A stretch of 38,705 bases of DNA from Methylobacterium sp. J-068 (GCF_022829445.1 NZ_JAKSXY010000069.1:1-38705); one strand, 5' to 3'. Counted from the first letter of the stretch, positions 18,341 to 27,246 are shown. The notes: generated by a model not told the origin, from the sequence alone. Program-made: numbers and translations.

Positions 18341-19354
18341 TCAGCGCTCGGTGAGCTTCAGCTCGATCCGGCGGTTGCGCGCATAGGAATCCTCGGTCGT
18401 GCCGGCGTCGATCGGCTGGAATTCGCCGAAGGCGGCGGCGAGCAGGTGCTGGGGCGGGATGCCCTTGGCCGCCATGGCCTGCACCACCGCGATGGCACGG
18501 GCGGCCGAGAGCGCCCAGTTCGAGGGAAACTGCGCGCTGGCGATCGGCCGCGCATCGGTGTGGCCGTCGATGCGCAGCACCCACGGGATATCGGCCGGGA
18601 TCTGCTTGGCGAGGTCGAGGATCGCGCCCGCGATGCGGTCGAGTTCCGGCCCCGCCTCGGGCTTCAGGCTGGCGGAGCCGGCCGGGAACAGCACCTCGGA
18701 TTGCAGCACGAAGCGGTCGCCGACGATGCGGATGTCGGGCCGGTTGCCGAGGATCTGGCGCAGGCGGCCGAAGAAGTCGGAGCGGTAGCGCGCCAGTTCC
18801 TGCACCTTCTGGGCCAGCGCCACGTTGAGGCGGCTGCCGAGATCGGCGATGCGGGCCTGGCTCTCGCGGTCGCGATTCTCCGAGGCCGCGAGCGCATCCT
18901 CCAGCGCCGCGAGCTGGCGGCGCATCGCGGCGATCTGCTCGTTGAGGAGGTCGATCTGCGAGGCGGCGCGGGCCGTGTTGGCGCGCTCGGCAGCCAATTG
19001 CCTGTCGACCTCGCCCGGACGGCCGCTCGCCCCTTGCGCGGCCTCGGCCTGCGCCTTCAGGCGGTCGCGGTCGGCCTGCGCGCCCAGCAGGGTGTTGCGC
19101 AGGGACGAGGCCTGCTCCTCCTGCGTCTTGCGGGTCGAGCGCTCCAGGGCGAGCAGGTCGGTGAGGTCGGCGATCTGGCGATTGAGCCGGGTCAGGACCG
19201 AGTCGCGGCCGCTGATCTCCTGCGACAGGAAGAATTGGCCGACCACGAAGATGGTCAGCAGGAAGACGACGGCGAGCAGCAGCGTCGCCAGGGCGTCGAC
19301 GTAGCCCGGCCAGACATTCAGGCTCCGGTCGCGGCGCGCGCGCGTGGAGGCCAT
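18341..19354 (-). CDS. MotB/OmpA-like peptidoglycan-binding membrane protein
   Basis: The 337-residue partner of the MotA/ExbB-like protein just upstream (1-bp gap). It has a single N-terminal membrane helix (about 18-43) with Asp20 in PGYVDALATLLLAVV, placed like the proton-carrying Asp of MotB. A long coiled coil follows (about 50-165, rich in Gln/Glu/Arg/Ala heptads), then an OmpA domain (about 215-335) with VLRIDGHTDARPI, NWALSAARA and NRRIELKL. It is probably anchored in the inner membrane and binds peptidoglycan through the OmpA domain. No other flagellar genes are near, so a non-flagellar ion-driven function is likely; what it powers is unknown. Confidence 0.88.
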   Translation of the reverse strand: MASTRARRDRSLNVWPGYVDALATLLLAVVFLLTIFVVGQFFLSQEISGRDSVLTRLNRQIADLTDLLALERSTRKTQEEQASSLRNTLLGAQADRDRLKAQAEAAQGASGRPGEVDRQLAAERANTARAASQIDLLNEQIAAMRRQLAALEDALAASENRDRESQARIADLGSRLNVALAQKVQELARYRSDFFGRLRQILGNRPDIRIVGDRFVLQSEVLFPAGSASLKPEAGPELDRIAGAILDLAKQIPADIPWVLRIDGHTDARPIASAQFPSNWALSAARAIAVVQAMAAKGIPPQHLLAAAFGEFQPIDAGTTEDSYARNRRIELKLTER

Positions 19355-19355
19355 C

Positions 19356-20336
19356 TCAGCCGCGCTCGCGGCCGAGGCGGTCGAGCACCTGCTTCAACTC
19401 GCGCTCGCGGCTCGCTTGGGCCTCGACCCAGTCGCGGATCATCTGCTGCTCGGCGCGCATGTGCTGGACCAGGCCTTGGATGCCCTCCGCGAGGTTGGTC
19501 ATCGCCTGGGTGGCCACGCGCCCGTTGGCGCCCTCGGCCACCACCGCCGTCAGGCGGTCGACCGCCTCCTTCAACTCGCGGGCGCTGGCCGGGTCCTGCT
19601 GGGGCAGGGGCTTTGCCGCGGTCGCGACCGTCCCCTGCGCCGGCATGTCGCCCGAAAGCAGCCAATCCTCCAGTTCGTTGTGGAAGCGGGCATGGGCCTG
19701 TCCCGCCTGGAGGTCGAGGAATCCGACGATCAGCGAACTCGCGAGGCCGAACAGCGAGGCCGAGAAGGCGAGGCCGATGCCCGAGAGCGGGACCGCGAGG
19801 CCGTTCTTCAGTTCGTCGAACATGGCGGCCGCCTCGCCGCCGCCGCGCATGGTCCGGATGACCGAGCCGACCGCGCTCAGGGTGTCGATCAGGCCCCAGA
19901 ACGTGCCGAGGAGGCCCAACAGGATGAGGAGGCCCGAGACGTAGCGCAGGATCTCGCGGCCCTCGTCGAGCCGCGCGGCGGCCGTGTCGAGGAACGCGCG
20001 GCTGGTGGGCAGGGTGATCCCGTCGTGCCGGGCCGCGATGGCGGGGGCCAGCGGGGCCATCAGCGGCGGCGGCTTGCTCGGACTCTCGCCCGCCGCGACG
20101 GCGTTGACGTAGGCGGTCTCGCGATAGAGCCGGACCACCTGTCCGAAGGCCAGCAGCACCGCGATCAGCAGGACGCCGAGAATCAGCCCGTTCAGGCCCG
20201 GATTGGCGAGGAAGGCCGGCGTGATCTGCCGGAACAGCACGAAGGCGAGGAAGCCCACCAGGATCAGGAAGACCAGCATCCGGACGAGGTAGATGCCGGG
20301 CCTGGCGAGCGTCGCGGATGCGGGTGGGGTCGCCAT
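19356..20336 (-). CDS. MotA/TolQ/ExbB-family proton-channel protein
   Basis: A 326-residue membrane protein with two N-terminal helices (about 15-40 and 47-70), then the MotA/ExbB core: LLGLLGTFWGLIDTLSAVG and LAVPLSGIGLAFSASLFGLA, the paired helices that line the ion path. A C-terminal cytoplasmic tail with heptad character (about 240-326) follows. The ATG at 20336 is chosen; a GTG at 20348 would add four residues but sits too close to any ribosome site. It is tightly coupled to the MotB/OmpA-like gene, so the pair probably forms one stator-like complex. Related Hyphomicrobiales pairs are annotated as flagellar motor proteins, probably wrongly. Confidence 0.88.
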   Translation of the reverse strand: MATPPASATLARPGIYLVRMLVFLILVGFLAFVLFRQITPAFLANPGLNGLILGVLLIAVLLAFGQVVRLYRETAYVNAVAAGESPSKPPPLMAPLAPAIAARHDGITLPTSRAFLDTAAARLDEGREILRYVSGLLILLGLLGTFWGLIDTLSAVGSVIRTMRGGGEAAAMFDELKNGLAVPLSGIGLAFSASLFGLASSLIVGFLDLQAGQAHARFHNELEDWLLSGDMPAQGTVATAAKPLPQQDPASARELKEAVDRLTAVVAEGANGRVATQAMTNLAEGIQGLVQHMRAEQQMIRDWVEAQASRERELKQVLDRLGRERG

Positions 20337-20490
20337 CGTCTCGGGCACACTCTCAACGCGGAACGGTTCGCTCGCCGGCTAGGAGCGCCTCGGCGGATGC
20401 GCCGGCACATTGCAGGGTGGTTCGGCGCCGATCAAGTCGCGAGCGTGAAAGGCGCGGGATCGTTCCCCGGCGATCGCGCGATCGCGCCGG

Positions 20491-21312
20491 CTAATCCCAG
20501 GCGCGCGGCCAGGTTTCCTCGAGATGCGGGCCGAGGCGCACGGCGGCCACGCTCTTGGCCAGCCCCGTCGCGTCGTCGGTCTCCACCGCGATCCCGCAGA
20601 GGGTGCCCTCGCCCTGGGCCGCCTCCAGGCGCGCGCCCGGCGTCTTCTGCAGGAACCGGCGCAAAGGCTCGTCCTTCTGCATGCCCAGAATGGAATCGTA
20701 GTCGCCGCACATGCCCGCATCCGACAGGTAGGCGGTGCCGCCGGGCAGGATGCGGTGGTCGGAGGTCGGCGTATGGGTGTGGGTGCCGACGACGAGGCTG
20801 GCGCGGCCGTCGAGGAAGTGGCCGAAGGCCTGCTTCTCGCTCGTGGCCTCGGCATGGAGGTCGACGATGATCGCGTCCGCCACGGCGCCGAGGGGGCAGG
20901 CCGACAGCTCGCGCTCGGCGGAGGCGAAGGGATCGTCGAGGGCATCCATGTAGATGCGGCCCATGACGTTGAGCACGAGGACGCGGGCCCCCTTCCGGGT
21001 CTCCACCACGGTGGCGCCCCGGCCCGGCGTGCCCGGCGGGTAATTGGCCGGCCGCACCAGCCGGGTCTGGCGCTGGATGAAGACCAGCGCCTCGCGCTGG
21101 TCGAAGGAATGGTTGCCCAGCGTCACCGCGTCGGCACCGGCCTGGAGGAGTTCGTCGCAGATCGCCTCGGTGAGCCCGAAGCCGCCGGCGGCGTTCTCGC
21201 CGTTGATCACCACGCAGTCGAGGCGCCAGCGCTCGCGCAGACCCGGAAGGCGGTCCGAGATCACGTGGCGGCCAGGGCGGCCCACCACGTCGCCGAGGAA
21301 GAGAAGTCGCAT
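20491..21312 (-). CDS. YmdB-like metallophosphoesterase (TIGR00282 family)
   Basis: Predicted calcineurin-like phosphoesterase of 273 residues; B. subtilis YmdB is a 2',3'-cAMP phosphodiesterase of this family. Metal ligands are visible in order: Asp8 in LFLGDVVGRPGR, ENAAGG (Glu/Asn near 39-44), GNHSFDQ, then the C-terminal VVGTHTHTPTSDHRILPGG with its His cluster. LSDAGMCGDYDSILGM is a family signature. The start at 21312 lies 9 bp after the fau stop, so they are co-transcribed. The native substrate in this organism is unknown. Confidence 0.92.
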   Translation of the reverse strand: MRLLFLGDVVGRPGRHVISDRLPGLRERWRLDCVVINGENAAGGFGLTEAICDELLQAGADAVTLGNHSFDQREALVFIQRQTRLVRPANYPPGTPGRGATVVETRKGARVLVLNVMGRIYMDALDDPFASAERELSACPLGAVADAIIVDLHAEATSEKQAFGHFLDGRASLVVGTHTHTPTSDHRILPGGTAYLSDAGMCGDYDSILGMQKDEPLRRFLQKTPGARLEAAQGEGTLCGIAVETDDATGLAKSVAAVRLGPHLEETWPRAWD

Positions 21313-21321
21313 CGGAAAGGA

Positions 21322-21930
21322 TCAGGCCCGGCTGAGCGGGACCGGGCCCGCCTCGGTGATGAGATGGTCGAGGGGCTGGTCGTGCGCCTCGGCGGGAACG
21401 TGGTCCACCGCCTGGACCGAGAAGGCGATGCCGATGGTCAGCACGGGGCCGTTGCCGGAGAGGCGCTCGATCGCCTGATCGTAGTATCCGCGTCCGTAGC
21501 CGATGCGGTGCCCGCGCCGGTCGTAGGCGGCGAGCGGCACGATCAGGGCGGTGGGATCCACGGGGGGCAGGTCGTCGTGCGGCTCGCTCAGGCCGAAGCG
21601 GCCCGCGACCAGGGCCTCGCCCTCGCGCCATTCCCGGAAGACCAGGCCGGCGGGCGTGACCTTCGGCAGGGCCACGCGCTGTCCGCGCGCGAACAGCCGC
21701 CGGGCCAGGGGGCGCGGATCGACCTCGCTGCGGATGGGCCAGAACGCCCCGACGATCCTCGCCTCGGCGAGCGCCCCGATCGCCATCACGGTCTCGGCGA
21801 TCCGGGCCGAGCCAGCGATCCGGTCCTCGGACGGCAGGCCGTCGCGCCGGGCCAGGGCCTCGGTGCGCAGGGCCGCCTTCACGGCGGAAATCGGCGGGTC
21901 GGACGGGAGGGGATTGGAGTGCGGAGCCAC
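21322..21930 (-). CDS. fau: 5-formyltetrahydrofolate cyclo-ligase
   Basis: Converts 5-formyl-THF to 5,10-methenyl-THF with ATP, recycling an inhibitory folate. The core motifs are KAALRTEALARRDGL at the N-terminus, FWPIRSEVDPRPL, SEPHDDLPPVDPTALIVPL and GYGRGYYDQAIERL (the signature loop). I use the GTG at 21930 (202 aa); GTG 21882 (186 aa) is possible, and the open frame further upstream is 6S RNA sequence, not protein. The order zapA-6S RNA-fau is conserved in many proteobacteria, where 6S and fau are co-transcribed. Folate C1 flow matters particularly in methylotrophs. Confidence 0.9.
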   Translation of the reverse strand: MAPHSNPLPSDPPISAVKAALRTEALARRDGLPSEDRIAGSARIAETVMAIGALAEARIVGAFWPIRSEVDPRPLARRLFARGQRVALPKVTPAGLVFREWREGEALVAGRFGLSEPHDDLPPVDPTALIVPLAAYDRRGHRIGYGRGYYDQAIERLSGNGPVLTIGIAFSVQAVDHVPAEAHDQPLDHLITEAGPVPLSRA

Positions 21931-21944
21931 GTGAGCCGTTGGAG

Positions 21945-22085
21945 TGTCGATCCCGGGAAACCTACAATGTAGGTGGGCGCCGTGTTGGCCAAGTCCAGGG
22001 ACGAGGCCAGGGACAGCTCCCTGGGGAGTCGATAAGGCCCCGGGGAAAAGTTCTCCTGACGGACCCGGCAGCCCCGCATCCGACA
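21945..22085 (-). ncRNA. ssrS: 6S RNA (ssrS)
   Basis: 6S RNA mimics an open promoter and sequesters sigma70 RNA polymerase. Placement between zapA and fau is the conserved locus. Structure read by hand on the minus strand: the outer stem pairs TGTCGGATGCGGGG with TTTCCCGGGATCGACA (12 of 14 positions). A side hairpin CCTACA/TGTAGG lies at the 3' side, and an inner stem pairs GGGTCCGT with ACGGCGCCC (one bulge). A central bubble follows, then a terminal arm with the hairpin CCAGGGA-GCTG-TCCCTGG. The segments GGGGCCTTATCGAC and GGAGCTGTCCCTGG resemble alphaproteobacterial 6S sequences as I remember them. Ends are uncertain by about 10 bases; a weak promoter (CTGGCG-N18-TACATG) would start it near 22080. 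Confidence 0.75.
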
Positions 22086-22111
22086 TGTAGCGTCGCTCCG
22101 CGTCCGGCGCC

Positions 22112-22126
22112 AGGGGGCGGCCCCCT
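22112..22126 (-). terminator. Hairpin directly after the zapA stop
   Basis: AGGGGG-CGG-CCCCCT is a perfect 6-bp stem with a 3-base loop that starts at the last base of the zapA stop. No U-tract follows, so it is more likely a 3'-end or pausing hairpin separating zapA from the 6S RNA unit than a strong intrinsic terminator. Confidence 0.45.
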
Positions 22127-22485
22127 CAGCCCGCGGAAATCGTGTGCGCGAGGCGCTCGATCCGGTCGGCGCACCGGGACAGCCCCTCGGCGAGGCGTGC
22201 CTCCTCGTCGGCCCGCGCGGCGTCGGCCGTATCGACCTTCGCGCGCAGGGCGACCGCTTCCCGCTCCAGGGCCGCGAGGCGCCCTTGCGTCTCCTGCAAC
22301 TCGTCGGCCTGCATCAGCGCGGCCATGACGTGCAGCCGCATGTCGCCGATCTCGCCGAAGGATCGGCGCATCTCGGTGATGCGGGCGTCGAGTCCGCCGG
22401 CCAGCGCCGTCAGGTGGGCCTCCTCGCCCTCGGCGCAGGCCATCCGGTAGTTCTTGCCGTCGATGGAGACGTTGATCTGGGGCAT
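22126..22485 (-). CDS. zapA: Cell division protein ZapA
   Basis: ZapA bundles FtsZ protofilaments at the division ring. The 119-residue protein starts MPQINVSIDGKNYRMACAEG, the family's N-terminal beta-hairpin. Then come EEAHLTALAGGLDARITEMR and GDMRLHVMAALMQADEL, the globular head, and a coiled coil of Ala/Glu/Arg/Leu heptads. The ATG at 22485 gives the conserved start; the open frame upstream is not conserved. It follows the DUF4164 gene by 61 bp, a pairing usual in Hyphomicrobiales, and precedes 6S RNA. Confidence 0.93.
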   Translation of the reverse strand: MPQINVSIDGKNYRMACAEGEEAHLTALAGGLDARITEMRRSFGEIGDMRLHVMAALMQADELQETQGRLAALEREAVALRAKVDTADAARADEEARLAEGLSRCADRIERLAHTISAG

Positions 22486-22546
22486 CGCGGATCGAGGGAG
22501 TCGCGTGTCGGGGTTGGTCGACCGGGCGATCGACCGAGGATGGGAC

Positions 22547-22828
22547 TTACCGATTGCCGCGTGCCGGCGCCAGCACGCCCTCGACCGCCGCGATGGCTCG
22601 GCCCAGGCGCTGTCCGACATCCTGGGAGGCCGCCTCCACCTCCACGAGGCGGGCGCTGGCCGCGTCGAGTTCGGCGGCCAGCCGCACGCGGTCCTCGCCC
22701 ATCAGGGCGAGTTCGGTTTCCAGGTCGCTCGGGTCGCGCTCGGCCTCGAAGCGCTGGGCCACGGCGCCTTCCAGGCGGGTCAGCACGGTCTCGAGACGCC
22801 GAAGGGCGTCGTCGATCAGATCACTCAC
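22547..22828 (-). CDS. DUF4164 family coiled-coil protein
   Basis: A 93-residue, almost entirely helical protein with heptad Leu/Ala/Val spacing: LIDDALRRLETVLTRLEGAV, then ELALMGEDRVRLAAELDAAS and RLGRAIAAVEGVL. It matches the small DUF4164 proteins encoded next to zapA in Hyphomicrobiales. The GTG at 22828 gives MSDLIDDALRRLE; an upstream ATG would add residues without similarity. The role is unknown; its neighbour suggests a link to division, which is inference. Confidence 0.8.
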   Translation of the reverse strand: MSDLIDDALRRLETVLTRLEGAVAQRFEAERDPSDLETELALMGEDRVRLAAELDAASARLVEVEAASQDVGQRLGRAIAAVEGVLAPARGNR

Positions 22829-23283
22829 GAAACGAGGCCTTTCCTCTCCAGGGGCTCGCGCCGGTCGGGGCGGGGCGCCGCGCCCCGGACGTCCCGGAAC
22901 GACGCCGACGACCGCCCGATTCGGCCGGCAAGGCGGATTCGCACGCACGCAGACGCCGCCGAAGCACGGGTTATCCACGCCGGTAACCCTTCATGTGACC
23001 TTTGCCGGGATTTGTCACCATGTTAGAGAGCGGCCGCCTGCAGACCGGTTATACGGCGTCCCGTGACACGTTCAGGTCCCCGATCCGCGTCGTCCCCGCG
23101 CCCCTCGCGCGGTCCTCGACGGCGATGGAGAGGCCGGGCGTGGGCGGCGGTTCATCCGTCGTTCAACCGGGACTCGCACTGAGCGGGCGACGGATCGAGG
23201 CCAGCCCGCCGGGCGTGCCGCGACGATCAACAGGCTGAAGGGCACCGCGAGGCCGGCGCCCGATTATGGGAAGGACTCACGCC
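22829..23283. other. Divergent intergenic region, DUF4164/zapA and gap promoters
   Basis: A 455-bp gap between the minus-strand DUF4164 gene and the plus-strand gap gene. I see no gene in it. The part nearest gap (22975-23060) is the least GC-rich and holds an inverted repeat (22992-23022), listed separately. TTATAC at 23049-23054 could serve as a -10, but no clear -35 lies 17 bp before it. Confidence 0.5.
22992..23022. promoter_or_regulatory. Inverted repeat upstream of gap, possible operator
   Basis: CATGTGAC and GTCACCATG are inverted copies (8 bp with one extra C) around a 14-base spacer, about 270 bp before the gap start. TTTGCC-N16-TTAGAG overlaps the right arm as a weak plus-strand promoter. 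An operator for central carbon genes is possible; no known factor matches clearly. Confidence 0.3.
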
Positions 23284-24291
23284 GTGTCGGTGAAGGTTGC
23301 CATCAACGGGTTCGGACGCATCGGCCGCAACGTCCTGCGCGCCATCCACGAGGCCGGCCGCAAGGACATCGAGGTGGTGGCGATCAACGACCTCGGCCCG
23401 GTCGAGACCAACGCCCACCTCCTGCGCTTCGATTCGATCCACGGCCGCTTCAACGCCAAGGTCGAGGTCGACGGCGAGTTCATCGTGGTCGACGGTCAGC
23501 GCATCAAGGTCACCGCCGTGCGCAACCCGGCCGAGCTGCCGCACCGCGAGCTCGGCGTCGACATCGCCCTCGAATGCACCGGCATCTTCACCTCGAAGGA
23601 CAAGGCCAAGGCCCATCTCGAGGCCGGCGCCAAGCGCGTGATCGTGTCCGCCCCCGCCGACGGGGCCGACCTCACGGTGGTCTACGGCGTCAACCACGAC
23701 AAGCTGACCGCCGACCACCTCGTGATTTCGAACGCCTCCTGCACCACCAACTGCCTCGTGCCGGTGGCCAAGGTGCTGAACGATCTCGTCGGGATCGAGC
23801 GCGGCTTCATGACCACGATCCACTCCTACACCAACGACCAGCCCTCGCTGGACCAGATGCACAAGGACCTCTACCGGGCCCGTGCCGCCGCGCTCTCGAT
23901 GATCCCGACCTCGACGGGCGCCGCCAAGGCCGTGGGCCTCGTGCTGCCGGAGCTCAAGGGCAAGCTCGACGGAACCTCGATCCGCGTGCCGACCCCGAAC
24001 GTCTCGGCCGTCGACCTCGTCTTCACCGCCAAGCGCCAGACCACGGTGGAGGAGATCAACAACGCGATCCGCGCCGCCGCCGACGGCCCGCTGAAGGGCG
24101 TGCTGGCCTATACCGACCAGCCCAACGTCTCGATCGACTTCAATCACGATCCCCACTCGTCGACCTTCCACCTCGACCAGACCAAGGTCATGGACGGCAC
24201 CTTCGTGCGCATCCTGTCCTGGTACGACAACGAGTGGGGCTTCTCGAACCGCATGGCCGACACGGCCGTGGCGATGGGTAAGCTGCTCTGA
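23284..24291 (+). CDS. gap: Glyceraldehyde-3-phosphate dehydrogenase, type I
   Basis: Oxidises glyceraldehyde 3-phosphate to 1,3-bisphosphoglycerate, or the reverse in gluconeogenesis. The 335-residue length is standard. The Rossmann motif [10 protein letters not shown] (7-16) and Asp36 in VVAINDL point to NAD preference. The active-site Cys153 is in [35 protein letters not shown] and [13 protein letters not shown] follow as expected. The GTG at 23284 fits an AAGGA 8 bp upstream; the in-frame ATG at 23266 lies over that ribosome site and would add six non-conserved residues. It is followed by a coiled-coil gene, then pgk and fba. Confidence 0.97.
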   Translation: MSVKVAINGFGRIGRNVLRAIHEAGRKDIEVVAINDLGPVETNAHLLRFDSIHGRFNAKVEVDGEFIVVDGQRIKVTAVRNPAELPHRELGVDIALECTGIFTSKDKAKAHLEAGAKRVIVSAPADGADLTVVYGVNHDKLTADHLVISNASCTTNCLVPVAKVLNDLVGIERGFMTTIHSYTNDQPSLDQMHKDLYRARAAALSMIPTSTGAAKAVGLVLPELKGKLDGTSIRVPTPNVSAVDLVFTAKRQTTVEEINNAIRAAADGPLKGVLAYTDQPNVSIDFNHDPHSSTFHLDQTKVMDGTFVRILSWYDNEWGFSNRMADTAVAMGKLL

Positions 24292-24362
24292 ACCGGCCCG
24301 CGCAACTCTGACGGACCCGACGCTCCCGAAGACCAAGCGAAGACCAGGATGGTGTGCCTGAC

Positions 24363-24827
24363 ATGACAGAGACTTCCTCGACCGGACGCGACTTCATCCC
24401 AGGCACCCCCGCACCCACGCCGCCGGCCCCCGCGCCGGCGGCGACCACAGCACCGGCACCGCTCGCGCCGGTCACCCTTGGAAAGGCCGAGACCCTTCCG
24501 CACATGTCCGCCGCGCCCGGCGGCGACCAGCTCGCCCGGATCGAGGACAAGTGCGCCCGGATCGAGGACAAGTACGCCCGCTCCGAGGCGCTGCTCTCGC
24601 GCGTCGAGGAGAAGGTCGAGGGCGCCGCCGCGCGGATGAACGAGGCCGCGCGCCAGAGCGATCTCTCGGCCCTGCGCAGCGAGGTTCGCGCCGTCGCCGA
24701 CCGCACCCGGAGTCTGCCCGGCTCCGGCGCCCTCGTGCTCACCGCGATCATCACGGCGGTTCTGACCGTGGCGCTGACCATCGCGGCCCAGCGCTTCCAC
24801 CTCGAATCCCTGCTGCCGCCGCGCTGA
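24363..24827 (+). CDS. Membrane-anchored coiled-coil hypothetical protein
   Basis: Not recognised. The 154-residue product has three parts: a disordered Pro/Ala/Thr-rich N-terminus (about 15-45), a central coiled coil (about 55-115) of ARIEDK-type heptads, and a C-terminal membrane helix (about 122-141, [18 protein letters not shown]). A short tail follows. Tail anchoring with the coil in the cytoplasm is the likely topology. The first two heptads are an exact 7-residue tandem duplication at DNA level. The ATG at 24363 is chosen; a GTG at 24354 is possible. It sits between gap and pgk, so is probably co-transcribed with glycolytic genes, though no functional link is evident. Confidence 0.75.
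   Translation: MTETSSTGRDFIPGTPAPTPPAPAPAATTAPAPLAPVTLGKAETLPHMSAAPGGDQLARIEDKCARIEDKYARSEALLSRVEEKVEGAAARMNEAARQSDLSALRSEVRAVADRTRSLPGSGALVLTAIITAVLTVALTIAAQRFHLESLLPPR
24533..24574. repeat. 21-bp in-frame tandem duplication (one heptad)
   Basis: Two adjacent 21-bp units (24533-24553 and 24554-24574) match at 20 of 21 bases and encode ARIEDKC and ARIEDKY. A degenerate third unit (ARSEALL) follows. The unit equals exactly one coiled-coil heptad, so the duplication lengthens the coil without breaking its register. Confidence 0.92.
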
Positions 24828-24861
24828 CCCCGCCCGCAACCGTCCGAACGTCCAGGCCCCG

Positions 24862-26064
24862 ATGACCGCTTTCCGCACCCTCGACGATGCCGGCCCGCTC
24901 CAGGGCAAGCGCGTGCTCCTGCGCGTGGACCTCAACGTGCCGATGGAGGGCGGGCGCGTCACTGACGCCACCCGCATCGAACGGATCGTCCCCACGATCC
25001 GCGAGATCGCCGACAAGGGCGGCCGGGTGGTCCTGCTGGCGCATTTCGGTCGCCCGAAGGGCAAGCCCGTGGCGTCCGAATCCCTGAAGCCGGTGGTCGA
25101 GACCCTGAGCCGCCACCTCGGCCGTCCGGTGGCCTTCGCCGAGGATTGCGTCGGCCCGGCCGCCGCCGAGGCGGTCGCGGCGCTGAAGGACGGCGACGTC
25201 CTGCTCCTCGAGAACACCCGCTTCTACGCGGGCGAGGAGAAGAACGATCCCGCCTTCACCGAGCAGCTCGCCGCCAACGGCGATCTCTACGTGAACGAGG
25301 CCTTCTCGGCCGCGCACCGCGCCCATGCCTCGACGGAAGGCCTCGCCCACACGCTGCCGGCCTATGCGGGCCGCCTGATGCAGGCGGAACTCGACGCCCT
25401 GACCAAGGGGCTGGAAGCCCCGGCCCGGCCTGTGATCGCGCTGGTCGGCGGCGCCAAGGTTTCCTCCAAGATCGACCTCCTGCAGAACCTCGTCGCAAAG
25501 GTGGACATGCTCGTCATCGGCGGCGGCATGGCCAACACCTTCCTGCACGCGCAGGGCAAGGCGGTGGGCAAGTCGCTCTGTGAGAAGGATCTCGCCGAGA
25601 CCGCCCTGCGGATCATCGAGGCGGCCAAGGCGGCCAAGTGCCGGATCATCCTGCCCGTGGACGCGGTCTCGGCCGCCGAGTTCAAGGCGAACGCGGCCCA
25701 CGAGACGGTGTCGGTCGACGCCGTGCCGGAGACCGGCATGATCCTCGACGCCGGCCCGGCCTCGGTCTCCGAGATCAACGCGGCCATCGACGAGGCCGCC
25801 ACCCTGGTCTGGAACGGACCGCTCGGCGCCTTCGAGCTGACCCCCTTCGATGCCGCCACGGTGGCGGCGGCCAGGCACGCCGCCGAGCGCACGAAGGCCG
25901 GCAAGCTCGTCTCGGTGGCGGGCGGCGGCGACACGGTCGCGGCTCTGAACCACGCGGGCGTGGGCGAGACCTTCTCCTACGTCTCCACGGCCGGCGGCGC
26001 CTTCCTCGAATGGCTGGAGGGCAAAGCACTGCCCGGCGTCGAGGCCCTGCGCGCCAAGGGCTGA
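24862..26064 (+). CDS. pgk: Phosphoglycerate kinase
   Basis: Transfers phosphate between 1,3-bisphosphoglycerate and ADP. The 400-residue protein has the N-terminal substrate motifs RVDLNVP (21-27) and [10 protein letters not shown] (58-67), [17 protein letters not shown], and the nucleotide-domain motifs [33 protein letters not shown] and [11 protein letters not shown]. The ATG at 24862 gives the family's usual start, MTAFRTLDD. It lies 34 bp after the coiled-coil gene and about 100 bp before fba; the three glycolytic genes form one transcriptional direction. Confidence 0.98.
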   Translation: MTAFRTLDDAGPLQGKRVLLRVDLNVPMEGGRVTDATRIERIVPTIREIADKGGRVVLLAHFGRPKGKPVASESLKPVVETLSRHLGRPVAFAEDCVGPAAAEAVAALKDGDVLLLENTRFYAGEEKNDPAFTEQLAANGDLYVNEAFSAAHRAHASTEGLAHTLPAYAGRLMQAELDALTKGLEAPARPVIALVGGAKVSSKIDLLQNLVAKVDMLVIGGGMANTFLHAQGKAVGKSLCEKDLAETALRIIEAAKAAKCRIILPVDAVSAAEFKANAAHETVSVDAVPETGMILDAGPASVSEINAAIDEAATLVWNGPLGAFELTPFDAATVAAARHAAERTKAGKLVSVAGGGDTVAALNHAGVGETFSYVSTAGGAFLEWLEGKALPGVEALRAKG

Positions 26065-26165
26065 CGCCCAGGCCCCACGAGACCCGTGCATCGTACGAGA
26101 ACCGCGCCCCCCGGCGCGACGGTTAGCGGATCGCCCCGGCGGCGGTCGTTTGTGAGGAGAAACCC

Positions 26166-27239
26166 ATGGCCCGCATCACCCTGAGGCAGCTCCTGGACCA
26201 TGCCGCCGAGCATGAATACGGCGTGCCGGCGTTCAACCTGAACAACATGGAACAGGGCCTCGCCATCATGGCGGCGGCCGACGCCACCGATTCGCCGGTG
26301 ATCCTGCAGGCGAGCAAGGGCGCGCGCGCCTATGCCAACGACATCGTGCTCGCCAAGCTGATCGACGGCCTCGTGGAGATCTATCCCCACATCCCCGTCT
26401 GCATGCACCTCGACCACGGCAGCGACGAGGCGACCTGCGCCACCGCGATCCAGTACGGCTTCACCTCTGTGATGATGGACGGTTCGCTGAAGGCCGACGG
26501 CAAGACCCCGGCCGATTACGCCTACAACGTCGAGATCACCCGCAACGTCACCCGGATGGCCCATTGGGCCGGCGTCTCGGTGGAGGGCGAACTCGGCGTG
26601 CTCGGCTCGCTGGAGAGCGGCCAGGGCGAGGCCGAGGACGGCCACGGCGCCGAGGGCGTGCTCAGCCACGACCAGCTCCTGACCGATCCGGACGAGGCCG
26701 TGAAGTTCGTCGAGGCCACCAAGGTCGACGCGCTCGCGGTCGCCATGGGCACCTCGCACGGCGCCTACAAGTTCACGCGCAAGCCCGATGGCGACGTGCT
26801 GGCGATGAACGTGATCGAGGAGATCCACCGCCGCCTGCCCACGACCCACCTCGTGATGCACGGCTCCTCGTCGGTGCCGCAGGACCTGCAGGACATCATC
26901 AACCAGTATGGCGGCGAGATGAAGCCGACCTGGGGCGTGCCGGTGGAGGAGATCCAGCGCGGCATCAAGCACGGCGTGCGCAAGATCAACATCGACACCG
27001 ACAACCGCATGGCGATGACGGGGCAGATCCGGAAGATCCTGGCCGAGAACAAGGCCGAGTTCGACCCGCGCAAGTACCTCAAGCCCGCCATGGAGGCGAT
27101 GACCAAGCTCTGCCGCCAGCGCTTCGAGGGGTTCGGCACCGCCGGCCAGGGTTCCAAGATCCGCCCGGTTTCCGTCGCCACCATGGCCAAGCGCTACGCC
27201 AACGGCTCGCTGGACCCGAAGATCGGCGCAGCGGGCTGA
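26166..27239 (+). CDS. fba: Class II fructose-bisphosphate aldolase (Calvin-type subgroup)
   Basis: Zinc-dependent aldolase joining dihydroxyacetone phosphate and glyceraldehyde 3-phosphate. The 357-residue protein has [13 protein letters not shown] at the N-terminus, the first zinc/catalytic pair Asp83-His84 in [50 protein letters not shown] and HGSSSVP. The gap-rich middle and length fit the Calvin-cycle subgroup of class II enzymes; that label does not itself imply CO2 fixation. The ATG follows GAGGAGAAACCC, a strong ribosome site. Downstream lies a hairpin and repeat composite. Confidence 0.96.
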   Translation: MARITLRQLLDHAAEHEYGVPAFNLNNMEQGLAIMAAADATDSPVILQASKGARAYANDIVLAKLIDGLVEIYPHIPVCMHLDHGSDEATCATAIQYGFTSVMMDGSLKADGKTPADYAYNVEITRNVTRMAHWAGVSVEGELGVLGSLESGQGEAEDGHGAEGVLSHDQLLTDPDEAVKFVEATKVDALAVAMGTSHGAYKFTRKPDGDVLAMNVIEEIHRRLPTTHLVMHGSSSVPQDLQDIINQYGGEMKPTWGVPVEEIQRGIKHGVRKINIDTDNRMAMTGQIRKILAENKAEFDPRKYLKPAMEAMTKLCRQRFEGFGTAGQGSKIRPVSVATMAKRYANGSLDPKIGAAG

Positions 27240-27246
27240 AGGCGAT

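Noticed and set aside
18341..20336. A Zorya-type anti-phage system (ZorA/ZorB-like pair)
   Set aside because: The pair is similar in layout, but no ZorC, ZorD helicase or ZorE nuclease is next to it; the neighbours are housekeeping genes.
21931..22086. N-terminal extension of the fau product up to 22086
   Set aside because: The added residues lack family similarity and the DNA folds as 6S RNA.
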